Shown here piece after piece: positions 1 to 5,808 of a stretch of DNA of 6,345 bases. Position 1 is the first letter of the stretch. Each line of letters opens with the position of its first letter. This DNA comes from an uncultured Ruminococcus sp. (GTDB lineage: Bacteria; Bacillota; Clostridia; Oscillospirales; CAG-272): NCBI GenBank assembly GCA_902766575.1, contig CACXED010000067.1, forward strand, positions 1 through 6,345, read 5' to 3'. The notes beneath the pieces were generated by a model that was not told the origin of the DNA, ran no database searches, and saw only the letters and a list, made by a program, of their open reading frames with translations. Position numbers and translations under genes: made by a program.

Positions 1-950
1 TCCCCGCGGTCGACGTACTGAACGTCAAAATCGGCGGTGTAGTCAAGTCCGAACAGATTTATCAGCCGCGAAAAGCTGAAATCCTCATCGTATTTATCGC
101 CGAGCAGATCGAGCAGGCTCTGGTTGATCTGCATGACCCTGCCGTCCTCGGTAAAGGCTACGACTCCGTCGCGCAGATAGGCAAAGAGCGTCTCGAGCTT
201 CTGATGCTCGCCAGAGACCTCGTCGAGCGTGCTCTTGAGCGTGTTTTTCATATAGTTGAAGGTGTCGGTCAGCGTGCCTATCTCGTCGTGGGAGTGGACG
301 TCGATCTCGCTTGTGAAGTCGCCCTTTGCGATGAGCTTTGCGCTTCTGGTCAGGGTCTGTATCGGCGAGGTGATAGCCTTTGACAGCACGAACGCGAGGA
401 TTATCGCAAAGATCAGCCCGAACATCAGCGCCTGCAAAATTATCGCGAAAAGCCGCCAGGTGAACTGCTGCATCTCGTCCATGGAGTCGCGGATATAGAT
501 AAGACAGCTCCGCTCGCCGTTGTCGAGCTTCAGCGCGTAGTCGGCGAAATCCGAGCCGAGCGGCTGAGTGTTGATCGGCTCGCCTTTCATCGCGGCGACG
601 AGGTTCGCGGTCTTTTTGAGCGAGCTTCCCCGCTGATCGTCCGAGCCCTCGAGATATGCGCCGTTCGCGTCGAGGATATAGAAATCCCGGTAATCGTCTA
701 TCCCGAGCACGCCGCTGTAGGAATTTAGAATATTATATTGTTCCTCTGCATAGCGTTCGCTTGACAGCGCGCCGATAAGCTCGCCTAAGAGCTGTCCGCG
801 CTCGTCGAAGCTCCTGTCCATAGTCGTTGTGAACTGATCCATATAGAAGGTGTTGACGCTGTTTATCAGGATCGTTCCGATGACGCACATGACCGTGATC
901 ATGAAAATCACGAGTATCAGGATGATTTTGAAATACAGGCTGTTGTACAT
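1..950 (-). CDS. Sensor histidine kinase, N-terminal part (3' end beyond window)
   Basis: This is the membrane sensor partner of the response regulator just upstream. The 316 visible codons give a short cytoplasmic start, a first membrane helix (about residues 7-29), an extracytoplasmic domain (about 31-164) and a second helix (about 166-190). A HAMP linker follows (about 190-242, with ITSPIQTL and HDEIGTLTDTFN) and then the start of a PAS domain (about 250 on, with LRDGVVAFTEDGRVMQIN). The extracytoplasmic part contains FYILDANGAYLEGSD, typical of PDC/Cache-type sensor domains as in WalK-like kinases. The dimerisation and ATP-binding domains should lie past the left edge and cannot be checked. 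The ATG is 3 nt after the regulator's stop, and the in-frame codon two before it is that TAA, so no earlier start exists. There is no GGAGG, so translation is probably coupled to the regulator. The ligand is unknown. Confidence 0.9.
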   Translation of the reverse strand, partial: MYNSLYFKIILILVIFMITVMCVIGTILINSVNTFYMDQFTTTMDRSFDERGQLLGELIGALSSERYAEEQYNILNSYSGVLGIDDYRDFYILDANGAYLEGSDDQRGSSLKKTANLVAAMKGEPINTQPLGSDFADYALKLDNGERSCLIYIRDSMDEMQQFTWRLFAIILQALMFGLIFAIILAFVLSKAITSPIQTLTRSAKLIAKGDFTSEIDVHSHDEIGTLTDTFNYMKNTLKSTLDEVSGEHQKLETLFAYLRDGVVAFTEDGRVMQINQSLLDLLGDKYDEDFSFSRLINLFGLDYTADFDVQYVDRG

Positions 951-953
951 CGC

Positions 954-1667
954 TTACTTGATATAGTAGCCCATGCCGCGCTTGGTGAACAGGTATTCGG
1001 GACGTCCCGCGTCGCGCTCCAGCTTGGCGCGCAGGCGGCTGACCGTGACGTCGACGCTCGAGGTGTCGCCGTAGAAGCCCTCGTAGCCCCAGACCGCCTC
1101 TAAAAGCTGCTCGCGCGAGTAGATAGTCCCGGGGTTCTTAGCCATGAAGGTCAGGAGCTCATATTCCTTTTTGGTCAGCTCGAGCGGCTCGCCGTCGCGC
1201 GTGACCTGATACTTCGACTGGTCGATGACGAGCCCGCGGATGGTGATTATGCTGTCGGCGCTGAGCGTCGGAGCCGAGACGACCTCGTTGGACGAGCGGC
1301 GGATATTCGCCTTGATGCGCGCCATCAGCTCGTTCATCGGGAAAGGCTTGGTGACGTAATCGTCGGCGCCGATGTCGAGCCCCATGACCTTGTCAACCTC
1401 CTCGACCCGGGCGGTAGCGATGATGATCGGCGTGGCGAGCTTTTCGCGTATCCTGCGGCAGACCTCAAAGCCGTCCATCTTCGGGAGCATCAGATCGAGC
1501 AGTATCAGATCGAACCCTCCGGTCAGAGCCTTTTTGAGACCCTCCTCGCCGTCGTAGGCGATGTCGTAGCCGTAGCCCGCCTGCATCAGGTTGTAGGCGA
1601 GCAGCATGGCGATATTCTTTTCGTCCTCAACAACGAGGACGCGCTTTTTCTTGATTTGTTCCGGCAT
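954..1667 (-). CDS. OmpR/PhoB-family response regulator
   Basis: This cytoplasmic DNA-binding regulator is phosphorylated by a histidine kinase, almost certainly the one encoded 3 nt downstream. The 237 residues match the family's usual length. The receiver domain (about 9-122) keeps every signature residue: acidic pair E14/D15, phospho-acceptor D58 in LLDLMLPKMDG, T85 in IIIATAR, and K107 in GADDYVTKPF. A linker (about 123-140) leads to a winged-helix domain (about 144-237) with LTKKEYELLTFMAKNPG, SREQLLEAVWGYE, SSVDVTVSRLRAKLE and the C-terminal GMGYYIK hairpin. It resembles WalR/PhoP-type regulators, but the gene order (deacetylase-like gene, regulator, kinase) is not the classical wal operon, so no symbol is given. 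The ATG has a GGAGG 7 nt upstream. Target promoters are unknown. Confidence 0.96.
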   Translation of the reverse strand: MPEQIKKKRVLVVEDEKNIAMLLAYNLMQAGYGYDIAYDGEEGLKKALTGGFDLILLDLMLPKMDGFEVCRRIREKLATPIIIATARVEEVDKVMGLDIGADDYVTKPFPMNELMARIKANIRRSSNEVVSAPTLSADSIITIRGLVIDQSKYQVTRDGEPLELTKKEYELLTFMAKNPGTIYSREQLLEAVWGYEGFYGDTSSVDVTVSRLRAKLERDAGRPEYLFTKRGMGYYIK

Positions 1668-1674
1668 TTTGTTT

Positions 1675-1679
1675 CCTCC
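1675..1679 (-). promoter_or_regulatory. Ribosome binding site of the response regulator
   Basis: On the minus strand GGAGG lies exactly 7 nt before the ATG at 1667, in the 18-nt gap after the deacetylase-like gene. It fixes the regulator's start and gives it initiation independent of the upstream gene. Confidence 0.85.
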
Positions 1680-1685
1680 CGATTA

Positions 1686-2909
1686 TCAGTAGTCGTGCTT
1701 GATGAGGTTGTATTCGTAGTAAGCGGGCGAGATAGTCCTGACGTCGCAGGCGTCGGAATTTTCGGCGATGAACGCGAGCACCGTCTTCAGTATCTCGACG
1801 GCGTCCCTGTCCTCGGCAAGACGGATGACCGCCGTCTCGTTGTTCCAGATGCCCGAGATCACCGACTCGGCCTTTTTCGCGGCGGTCCTGCCCGACGGCT
1901 CGATATTCCAGTCCCAGACGACATAGCCCGCCTGATTGAGCAAAAGCTCTGTTTCCATGTTGAGGGCCTTGAGCGCCGCCGAACCCTCCGGCGCTCTCCA
2001 GATCCGCGATTTCTGCTTGATAAGGCCGTACAGAAGCTCGTTCTCGGCTTCGATGTCGGAAAGTATCGCGTCGGCGTCGGTGAGCTTTGCCGGGCTGTGC
2101 TCCATGGTGTGTAGACCTATCGCGTGTCCGGCGGCGGATATCCTCGCAAGCATCAGAGGAGACTCCGCCGCCTGCTTTCCGGTCACAAAGAAGGTCGCGC
2201 TGTACCCAAAGGACGCCAGCGTTTCGAGTATCTCCCCGGTATATTCTCCGGGCGAGTTCTCGATCGTGATGAAGATCGTCCGGTCGGTCAGCACGGGAAG
2301 CGGCTCCTCGGTGACAGTCGGAGAGGTGCTGTCGGCTGTCGTCTGCGGCGTCGGGGGCTGAATCTGCTGCGACGTGGTCTCGGGAGTGAAGAATCCGGGA
2401 TATTTGCGGCTCAGCAGCTCGGTAAAGGAGTAGGTATTGTTTCCGTCGCTGATTCTGATCGCGACCTCGCCTGTGACCGGGCTCGTCAGCTTTTCAAAGG
2501 TAAGTCCGAGTCTCCGGCAGATCTCCTGCGCGGGAACGTAGCGCTCGTCGTGGAGCTCGTAGGTCGGAATGTAGATCTGCTCGTCGTCCTGATTGAGCGC
2601 GAAGTCGCGGGTCGTGTCAAAGGAGAGAAAGAGCTCTCCGCCGTTGTATTCGATTATAAAGGTCTTTTGCCGGGAGTTTGTCCTGACCTCGTAGTCGGCG
2701 AACTGATTGAAGATCGTCAGCGGGATGTAGTAGATCCCGAGCACCTTTTCGATCGGCTGTCTGTCCTCGTAGGGCCAGCTGCGGTCGTTCCAGTAGAGCA
2801 GCGGATTCGAAACCGCGCCGTGCAGCTCGGTTCGGGTAAAGACTATCGCCGTCAGCATCACCGCGGCGCAGACGAGGACGCTTACGAGCTTTGTTCCCTT
2901 CCCTCTCAA
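1686..2909 (-). CDS. Membrane-anchored polysaccharide-deacetylase-like protein, probably catalytically degenerate
   Basis: The protein has 407 residues from the TTG start. A short basic N-terminus (RGKGTK) and one hydrophobic segment (about 8-25) form an anchor or signal. A domain at about 55-170 resembles the copper-amine-oxidase-N-like module of Firmicute envelope proteins (ERYVPAQEICRRLGL). A Pro/Thr/Ser-rich linker (about 174-207) precedes a NodB/CE4-type domain (about 210-395). In CE4 enzymes motif 1 is TFDDGP; here it is TIENSP, so the catalytic-base Asp is E217 and the metal-binding Asp is N218. Motif 2 is intact (H267-TME-H271), motif 3 keeps Arg (RAPEG, 305-309), and GYVVWDWN (328-335) fits motif 4. 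The motif 5 LxHD is LAED, so the His is replaced by E366. The fold is clear, but peptidoglycan deacetylase activity is doubtful. A binding or sensing role for the adjacent two-component system is inference. A GTG at 2942 extends the frame by 11 codons but has no binding site; TTG at 2909 has a perfect one. Confidence 0.87.
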   Translation of the reverse strand: MRGKGTKLVSVLVCAAVMLTAIVFTRTELHGAVSNPLLYWNDRSWPYEDRQPIEKVLGIYYIPLTIFNQFADYEVRTNSRQKTFIIEYNGGELFLSFDTTRDFALNQDDEQIYIPTYELHDERYVPAQEICRRLGLTFEKLTSPVTGEVAIRISDGNNTYSFTELLSRKYPGFFTPETTSQQIQPPTPQTTADSTSPTVTEEPLPVLTDRTIFITIENSPGEYTGEILETLASFGYSATFFVTGKQAAESPLMLARISAAGHAIGLHTMEHSPAKLTDADAILSDIEAENELLYGLIKQKSRIWRAPEGSAALKALNMETELLLNQAGYVVWDWNIEPSGRTAAKKAESVISGIWNNETAVIRLAEDRDAVEILKTVLAFIAENSDACDVRTISPAYYEYNLIKHDY

Positions 2910-4027
2910 GCCGAAGCCTCCTCTCCGAGCGCGCCGACCCACGCGACGGCGAGATCTACGACCATACCGTAGCTCCGCTCACCGGCGGTCTGTCCCTGCG
3001 CCTTGAGATAGGTGTCGTTGAGCGCCGAGCTGACCGCCGCGGCCTTGTTCTCGCGGTATTTCTCGAAGAAGGCGTTGTAGGCTCTCATCTCGCAGACGGC
3101 GCGCTGGTCGAGGGAGCCGTAGACCTCGGCAAAGGTCTCGTAATCAGCCCTGTAGAGCGCGGAGTTCAGGTACTCGTACATATTCATATAGGCGCTGTAG
3201 CGAATATACGGGTCGTCTGACTCGACGCAGACGAGGAACGCGACGAAATTCGCCTCGTTCTCGGGGAGTATTCCCCGCTGGTGCGCGAGCTCGTGCGCCG
3301 CTGTGTAGGGCAGATTGTAGTCGGGGAAATTTATGTTGAGATTCGCCTCTCCGGTGTAGTAGGTATACATTCCCGACATATGCGTGTAGGTCATCGGCTC
3401 GGAGAGCGCGACCTGCTTTACGCGGGAGTAGAGTCTCGGGATGAAATCGTACTTTTCGGAGACTTTGTCGTAGGCGTCGAGCAGCTTGTCGTTCATCTCG
3501 GAGACCGAATAGGGCATGATCGAGCTTCCGCCGTACTGAAAGGTCACGTCGTCAAGCTCGGCGTTCATTTTTTCGATCATGTACTCCGCGGTCGACCTCA
3601 GCTCGGCGACGCTGACCGGCGACTGCTCGAGTCCGAGCTTCTCCGACAGCGGCGAGCCGTTGTAGGCGACGGCTGTCGTCATCACGAACGCCGTGTACAT
3701 CCATGCCGCGGCTCCGGCGAGCGAGGCTATATATCTCCACGCCGAGACATCGGATCTCCTGGTGCGCCTGACGCAGCCGACCACAAGCAGAACCGCCAGC
3801 ACCGGGAGAAAAATTATCACGCACTCAGCCAGAGAAAACGGCAGGAAATTGGTTATCATCGCGTGAAGCCCCCGGACAAACGAGCCGATATATCGGTTGA
3901 AGAAGTCCGAAAAGGACGTCGACAGCTCGCTTATCACCTGTATTATGACCGCCGTCAGCGCGAGGATGTACATGACGAGCGCCGGGAGCGGTATATATTT
4001 CTTTATCGCGTTTTTGATTTTTTCCAT
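2906..4027 (-). CDS. DUF3810-family membrane protein with a zinc-metalloprotease motif
   Basis: The 373 residues have hydrophobic segments at about 15-33, 64-85 and 98-121, followed by a large soluble domain (about 125-373). That domain contains HELAHQRG (H245, E246, H249) and then ENEAN, with E258 placed as a possible third zinc ligand. This HExxH...E arrangement is the gluzincin type, and its position after three membrane helices matches DUF3810 proteins of Firmicutes and Bacteroidetes, whose substrates are not established to my knowledge. It is most likely a membrane-bound zinc peptidase acting at or outside the membrane. The gene starts 29 nt after the pseudouridine synthase and its stop overlaps the next gene's start by 4 nt. 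No GGAGG stands at normal distance. An in-frame TGA two codons before the ATG excludes an earlier conventional start. Confidence is high for the family and moderate for peptidase activity. Confidence 0.88.
   Translation of the reverse strand: MEKIKNAIKKYIPLPALVMYILALTAVIIQVISELSTSFSDFFNRYIGSFVRGLHAMITNFLPFSLAECVIIFLPVLAVLLVVGCVRRTRRSDVSAWRYIASLAGAAAWMYTAFVMTTAVAYNGSPLSEKLGLEQSPVSVAELRSTAEYMIEKMNAELDDVTFQYGGSSIMPYSVSEMNDKLLDAYDKVSEKYDFIPRLYSRVKQVALSEPMTYTHMSGMYTYYTGEANLNINFPDYNLPYTAAHELAHQRGILPENEANFVAFLVCVESDDPYIRYSAYMNMYEYLNSALYRADYETFAEVYGSLDQRAVCEMRAYNAFFEKYRENKAAAVSSALNDTYLKAQGQTAGERSYGMVVDLAVAWVGALGEEASA
2917..2921 (-). promoter_or_regulatory. Ribosome binding site that selects the TTG start of the deacetylase-like gene
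   Basis: On the minus strand AGAGGAGG (2924-2917) ends 7 nt before TTG 2909-2907, inside the last codons of the DUF3810 gene. That TTG overlaps the upstream TGA stop (2908-2906) as TTGA, the usual geometry of stop-start coupling. The longer frame's GTG at 2942 has no purine-rich sequence in front of it. Confidence 0.8.
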
Positions 4028-4057
4028 AATTCAGATCAGGCAGAGCCCGATTCCTTT
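4028..4057 (-). promoter_or_regulatory. Intercistronic leader of the DUF3810 gene: distant AAAGGAA and small hairpin
   Basis: On the minus strand AAAGGAA (4057-4051) lies too far from the ATG for normal initiation: 24 nt separate its AGGA core from the start. Between them TCGGGC and GCCTGA can pair around a 3-nt loop (4050-4036). If that hairpin forms, the AGGA core is about 9 nt from the ATG along the unpaired strand. The pairing is seen in the sequence; its use as a structured spacer is inference. Confidence 0.4.
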
Positions 4058-4977
4058 CAGTTGTTGAACAGGCTTGTTCGTATCGTCTCCATGTCCTCGG
4101 GCAGAGGAGCGGATAATTCTATCGTCCCCGAGTCGGTCTCGATTTTCAGTCCGGCGGCGTGGAGCGCGTGGCGGGTCAGTCTGAGGTCGAGCGGCGTCGG
4201 AGAACTCTCGGCGCTCCCGTAGAGCCCGTCTCCGGCTATCGGCGTACCGATATCGGAAAAGTGGACTCTGAGCTGATGCGTCCGACCGGTTATCGGCTCG
4301 GCTCTGACCATGGAGCAGTCCTCGCCGACGGCGAGGGTTTCGTACTCGGTCAGCGCCTCCTTGGCGCCGGGAGCCGAGATATCGCAGGTTTCGCGGAGGA
4401 TGATCGTCTCTCTTGCGCGGCGTATCGGCCGGTCGATAACGCCGGAGCGCGGCTCGGGTATGCCGTTCAGAAAGGCGATGTAGGTCTTGCGTATCCTCCC
4501 CGCCTGCATAAGTCCGGTGAGCAGAGACGCGGAGTACTGATCCTTTGCGGCGAGTACAATACCGCTGGTGTCGCGGTCGAGCCGGTTCATCGCTCTGAAC
4601 ACAAAGGGCAGTCCGCGCCTGTCGAACAGAAATTTCAGTCCGTTCGCAAGCGTGTCGTCAAAATGTCCGTGGGACGGGTGAGTCGGTATCCCGGCGGGCT
4701 TGTTGACGGCGATCATCCGCTCGTCCTCGTAGATTATGTCGAGCGGCATTTCGGTCGCAGCGAGCAGATCGTTCACATCGTCCCGACTGTCGGCTATCCC
4801 GAGCGAGAGGATATCTCCGGCTCTCAGGACATATCTCACCGTGACGCGGGAGCTATTGACGGTTATCCCGTCCTCCGACTTCTTGAGCCGGGTGATCAGC
4901 GCTCTCGAAACGCCGTTCTGATAAAGCCAGTCCTTGACGCTTCTCCCGTCAAAGCGGCTGTCGATAGTGATCTCCAC
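4057..4977 (-). CDS. RluA-family RNA pseudouridine synthase
   Basis: This enzyme isomerises specific uridines to pseudouridine in rRNA or tRNA in the cytoplasm. From the GTG start it has 306 residues, normal for the RluA/RluD group. An S4-like RNA-binding domain (about 11-58) is followed by the catalytic domain (about 78-295). Diagnostic motifs are IIYEDERMIAVNKPAGIPTHP, the catalytic NRLDRDTSG with Asp134, and GRTHQLRVHF (231-240). The His that often opens the catalytic motif is Asn131 here. The specific site modified cannot be read from sequence. The frame runs up to a TTG at 5016, but the promoter's predicted transcription start is at about 5015, so that TTG would lie at or before the mRNA end. 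GTG 4977-4975 has GGAGG 7 nt upstream. It is the first gene of the apparent operon; a link to the envelope genes downstream may be only co-transcription. Confidence 0.93.
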   Translation of the reverse strand: MEITIDSRFDGRSVKDWLYQNGVSRALITRLKKSEDGITVNSSRVTVRYVLRAGDILSLGIADSRDDVNDLLAATEMPLDIIYEDERMIAVNKPAGIPTHPSHGHFDDTLANGLKFLFDRRGLPFVFRAMNRLDRDTSGIVLAAKDQYSASLLTGLMQAGRIRKTYIAFLNGIPEPRSGVIDRPIRRARETIILRETCDISAPGAKEALTEYETLAVGEDCSMVRAEPITGRTHQLRVHFSDIGTPIAGDGLYGSAESSPTPLDLRLTRHALHAAGLKIETDSGTIELSAPLPEDMETIRTSLFNN

Positions 4978-4984
4978 AAAAAGT

Positions 4985-4989
4985 CCTCC
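4985..4989 (-). promoter_or_regulatory. Ribosome binding site that selects the GTG start of the pseudouridine synthase
   Basis: On the minus strand GGAGG stands exactly 7 nt before GTG 4977-4975. The alternative TTG at 5016 has no such site and lies at the predicted transcript end. Confidence 0.85.
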
Positions 4990-5021
4990 GTGCTGTGCCG
5001 TTTTGCGGCAGTTCAAATAAT

Positions 5022-5050
5022 ATTATACCATCGCTCCGCGTCAATATCAA
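5022..5050 (-). promoter_or_regulatory. Sigma-A-type promoter of the five-gene operon
   Basis: On the minus strand the -35 is TTGATA (5050-5045), one base from consensus. A 17-nt spacer leads to a perfect TATAAT (5027-5022) preceded by TGG, an extended -10. Upstream of the -35, about 5051-5072 is strongly A/T-rich and could act as an UP element. The predicted transcription start is about 5015, giving a leader of about 37 nt before the GTG of the pseudouridine synthase. Confidence 0.8.
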
Positions 5051-5111
5051 TACATTTTTAATGAATATTTTATCGCGGGCGGGATTATCGGCAAATATTT
5101 CGGAGAAATCA

Positions 5112-5141
5112 TTGACACCGGGACGTATTATGTGATATAAT
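5112..5141 (+). promoter_or_regulatory. Strong sigma-A-type promoter of the zinc-ribbon membrane protein gene
   Basis: A perfect TTGACA (5112-5117), an 18-nt spacer and a perfect TATAAT (5136-5141) with TGA directly before it (extended -10) point to a strong promoter. The transcription start is predicted near A5148. Its -35 lies about 60 bp from that of the divergent operon promoter, so one bound regulator could affect both. Confidence 0.85.
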
Positions 5142-5158
5142 AATCCTACAGGCACAAA

Positions 5159-5191
5159 AAGCCCGGTCGGAGCTGACGTCCGGCGGGGCTT
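5159..5191 (+). promoter_or_regulatory. Leader hairpin of the zinc-ribbon gene; terminator-like on the minus strand
   Basis: AAGCCC (5159-5164) pairs with GGGCTT (5186-5191). Inside, CGGA (5168-5171) pairs with TCCG (5179-5182) around a 7-nt loop. In the plus transcript the hairpin begins about 11 nt from the predicted 5' end and leaves the ribosome binding site free, so it could protect the mRNA. Read on the minus strand, the stem runs into a TTTTT tract (5160-5156), resembling an intrinsic terminator that would stop leftward transcription before the operon promoter. Neither role is proven. Confidence 0.5.
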
Positions 5192-5202
5192 AATAAATAT
5201 TC

Positions 5203-5207
5203 GGAGG
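5203..5207 (+). promoter_or_regulatory. Ribosome binding site that selects the second ATG of the zinc-ribbon gene
   Basis: GGAGG ends 1 nt before the ATG at 5209 but 7 nt before the ATG at 5215. Only the second distance is workable, and it equals the spacing at three other genes in the window. Confidence 0.85.
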
Positions 5208-5214
5208 TATGATC

Positions 5215-5745
5215 ATGCCATTCTGCAAAAAATGCGGAGCGCAGCTCGACGAGGGCGCAAAATTCTGCGGCGCCTGCGGAGCCAAGCAGTCGGACGACGC
5301 CGGAGCTTCTTCCGCTGCCGCTTCAGCCGCTTCGACCATCGAGGAAACGCTGAAAAACATCTCGAACACCGAAGACAACACAACCGATTTCGACTCTCAG
5401 GACATAAACGACAACAAGGTGATGGCGGTACTGTCCTATTTCTCATGGCTGGTGCTCATACCGCTGATAGCTTCAAAATCGCGCTATGCCCGATTCCATG
5501 TGAATCAGGGACTTGTGCTCGCCGTGGTATCGACGCTCTGGAACATAGTGTTCGGCGTGGTAAAGACCGTACTCTACGCGCTGTTCGGATTCCTGCACCT
5601 CGGCTTCATCGCAAGCATCATCGTCGCTCTGCTCGGGCTGGTCAATCTCGTGTTCGTTATATTCAGCATCATGGGCATCGTATACGCCGCAACCGGCAAG
5701 GCAAAGAAGCTCCCGGTCATCGGCGGCTTCACCATAGTCAGATAA
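5215..5745 (+). CDS. Zinc-ribbon multi-pass membrane protein (Tic20/DUF4870-like)
   Basis: The protein has 176 residues. An N-terminal zinc ribbon carries two CxxC pairs: C4/C7 in FCKKCG and C18/C21 in FCGACG. A low-complexity Ala/Ser and acidic linker follows (about 27-66). The membrane part (about 68-160) has about three hydrophobic segments (roughly 69-87, 98-123 and 130-158) and contains SRYARFHVNQGLVLA, the F-H-x-N-Q-G signature of DUF4870/Tic20-like small membrane proteins. The ribbon should face the cytoplasm, since no signal sequence precedes it. Such ribbon-plus-membrane proteins are common in Clostridia and have no settled function. It is a single-gene unit with its own strong promoter, leader hairpin and terminator, transcribed away from the two-component operon. 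ATG 5215 is preferred to 5209 because of ribosome-binding-site spacing. Confidence 0.85.
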   Translation: MPFCKKCGAQLDEGAKFCGACGAKQSDDAGASSAAASAASTIEETLKNISNTEDNTTDFDSQDINDNKVMAVLSYFSWLVLIPLIASKSRYARFHVNQGLVLAVVSTLWNIVFGVVKTVLYALFGFLHLGFIASIIVALLGLVNLVFVIFSIMGIVYAATGKAKKLPVIGGFTIVR

Positions 5746-5749
5746 TATT

Positions 5750-5789
5750 CGCCCGGAGAGAGGAAACAAACCTCTCCCGGGCGTTTTTT
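5750..5789 (+). terminator. Intrinsic terminator after the zinc-ribbon gene
   Basis: CGCCCGG-A-GAGAGG pairs with CCTCTC-CCGGGCG (13 pairs, one bulged A, loop AAACAAA) and is followed by six T (5784-5789). It begins 4 nt after the TAA. On the minus strand the stem is followed only by a mixed A/T stretch, so it may be a weaker terminator for the convergent gene that ends at 5809. Confidence 0.93.
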
Positions 5790-5808
5790 GTTCGGGAATA
5801 CGCGACGG

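Noticed and set aside
954..1667. Naming the regulator/kinase pair walR/walK
   Set aside because: The domain layout fits, but the classical downstream wal genes and the kinase core are not visible, and the upstream genes differ. PhoP/PhoR-type or other OmpR pairs remain equally possible.
2124..2972. Long plus-strand open frame opposite the deacetylase-like gene (similar ones at 3281-4222 and 4159-5061)
   Set aside because: The predicted proteins are Arg/Gly/Val-rich with no motif, and they lie fully or mostly opposite genes with clear family signatures. They reflect third-position GC bias on the complementary strand.
4949..5155. Short minus-strand frame covering the divergent promoter region
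   Set aside because: It spans both promoters and the start of the pseudouridine synthase, has no ribosome binding site and would need a transcript from upstream of the mapped promoter.
5148..5214. Riboswitch in the zinc-ribbon leader
   Set aside because: The leader is only about 67 nt with a single simple stem, no alternative terminator/antiterminator pairing and no known aptamer motif.
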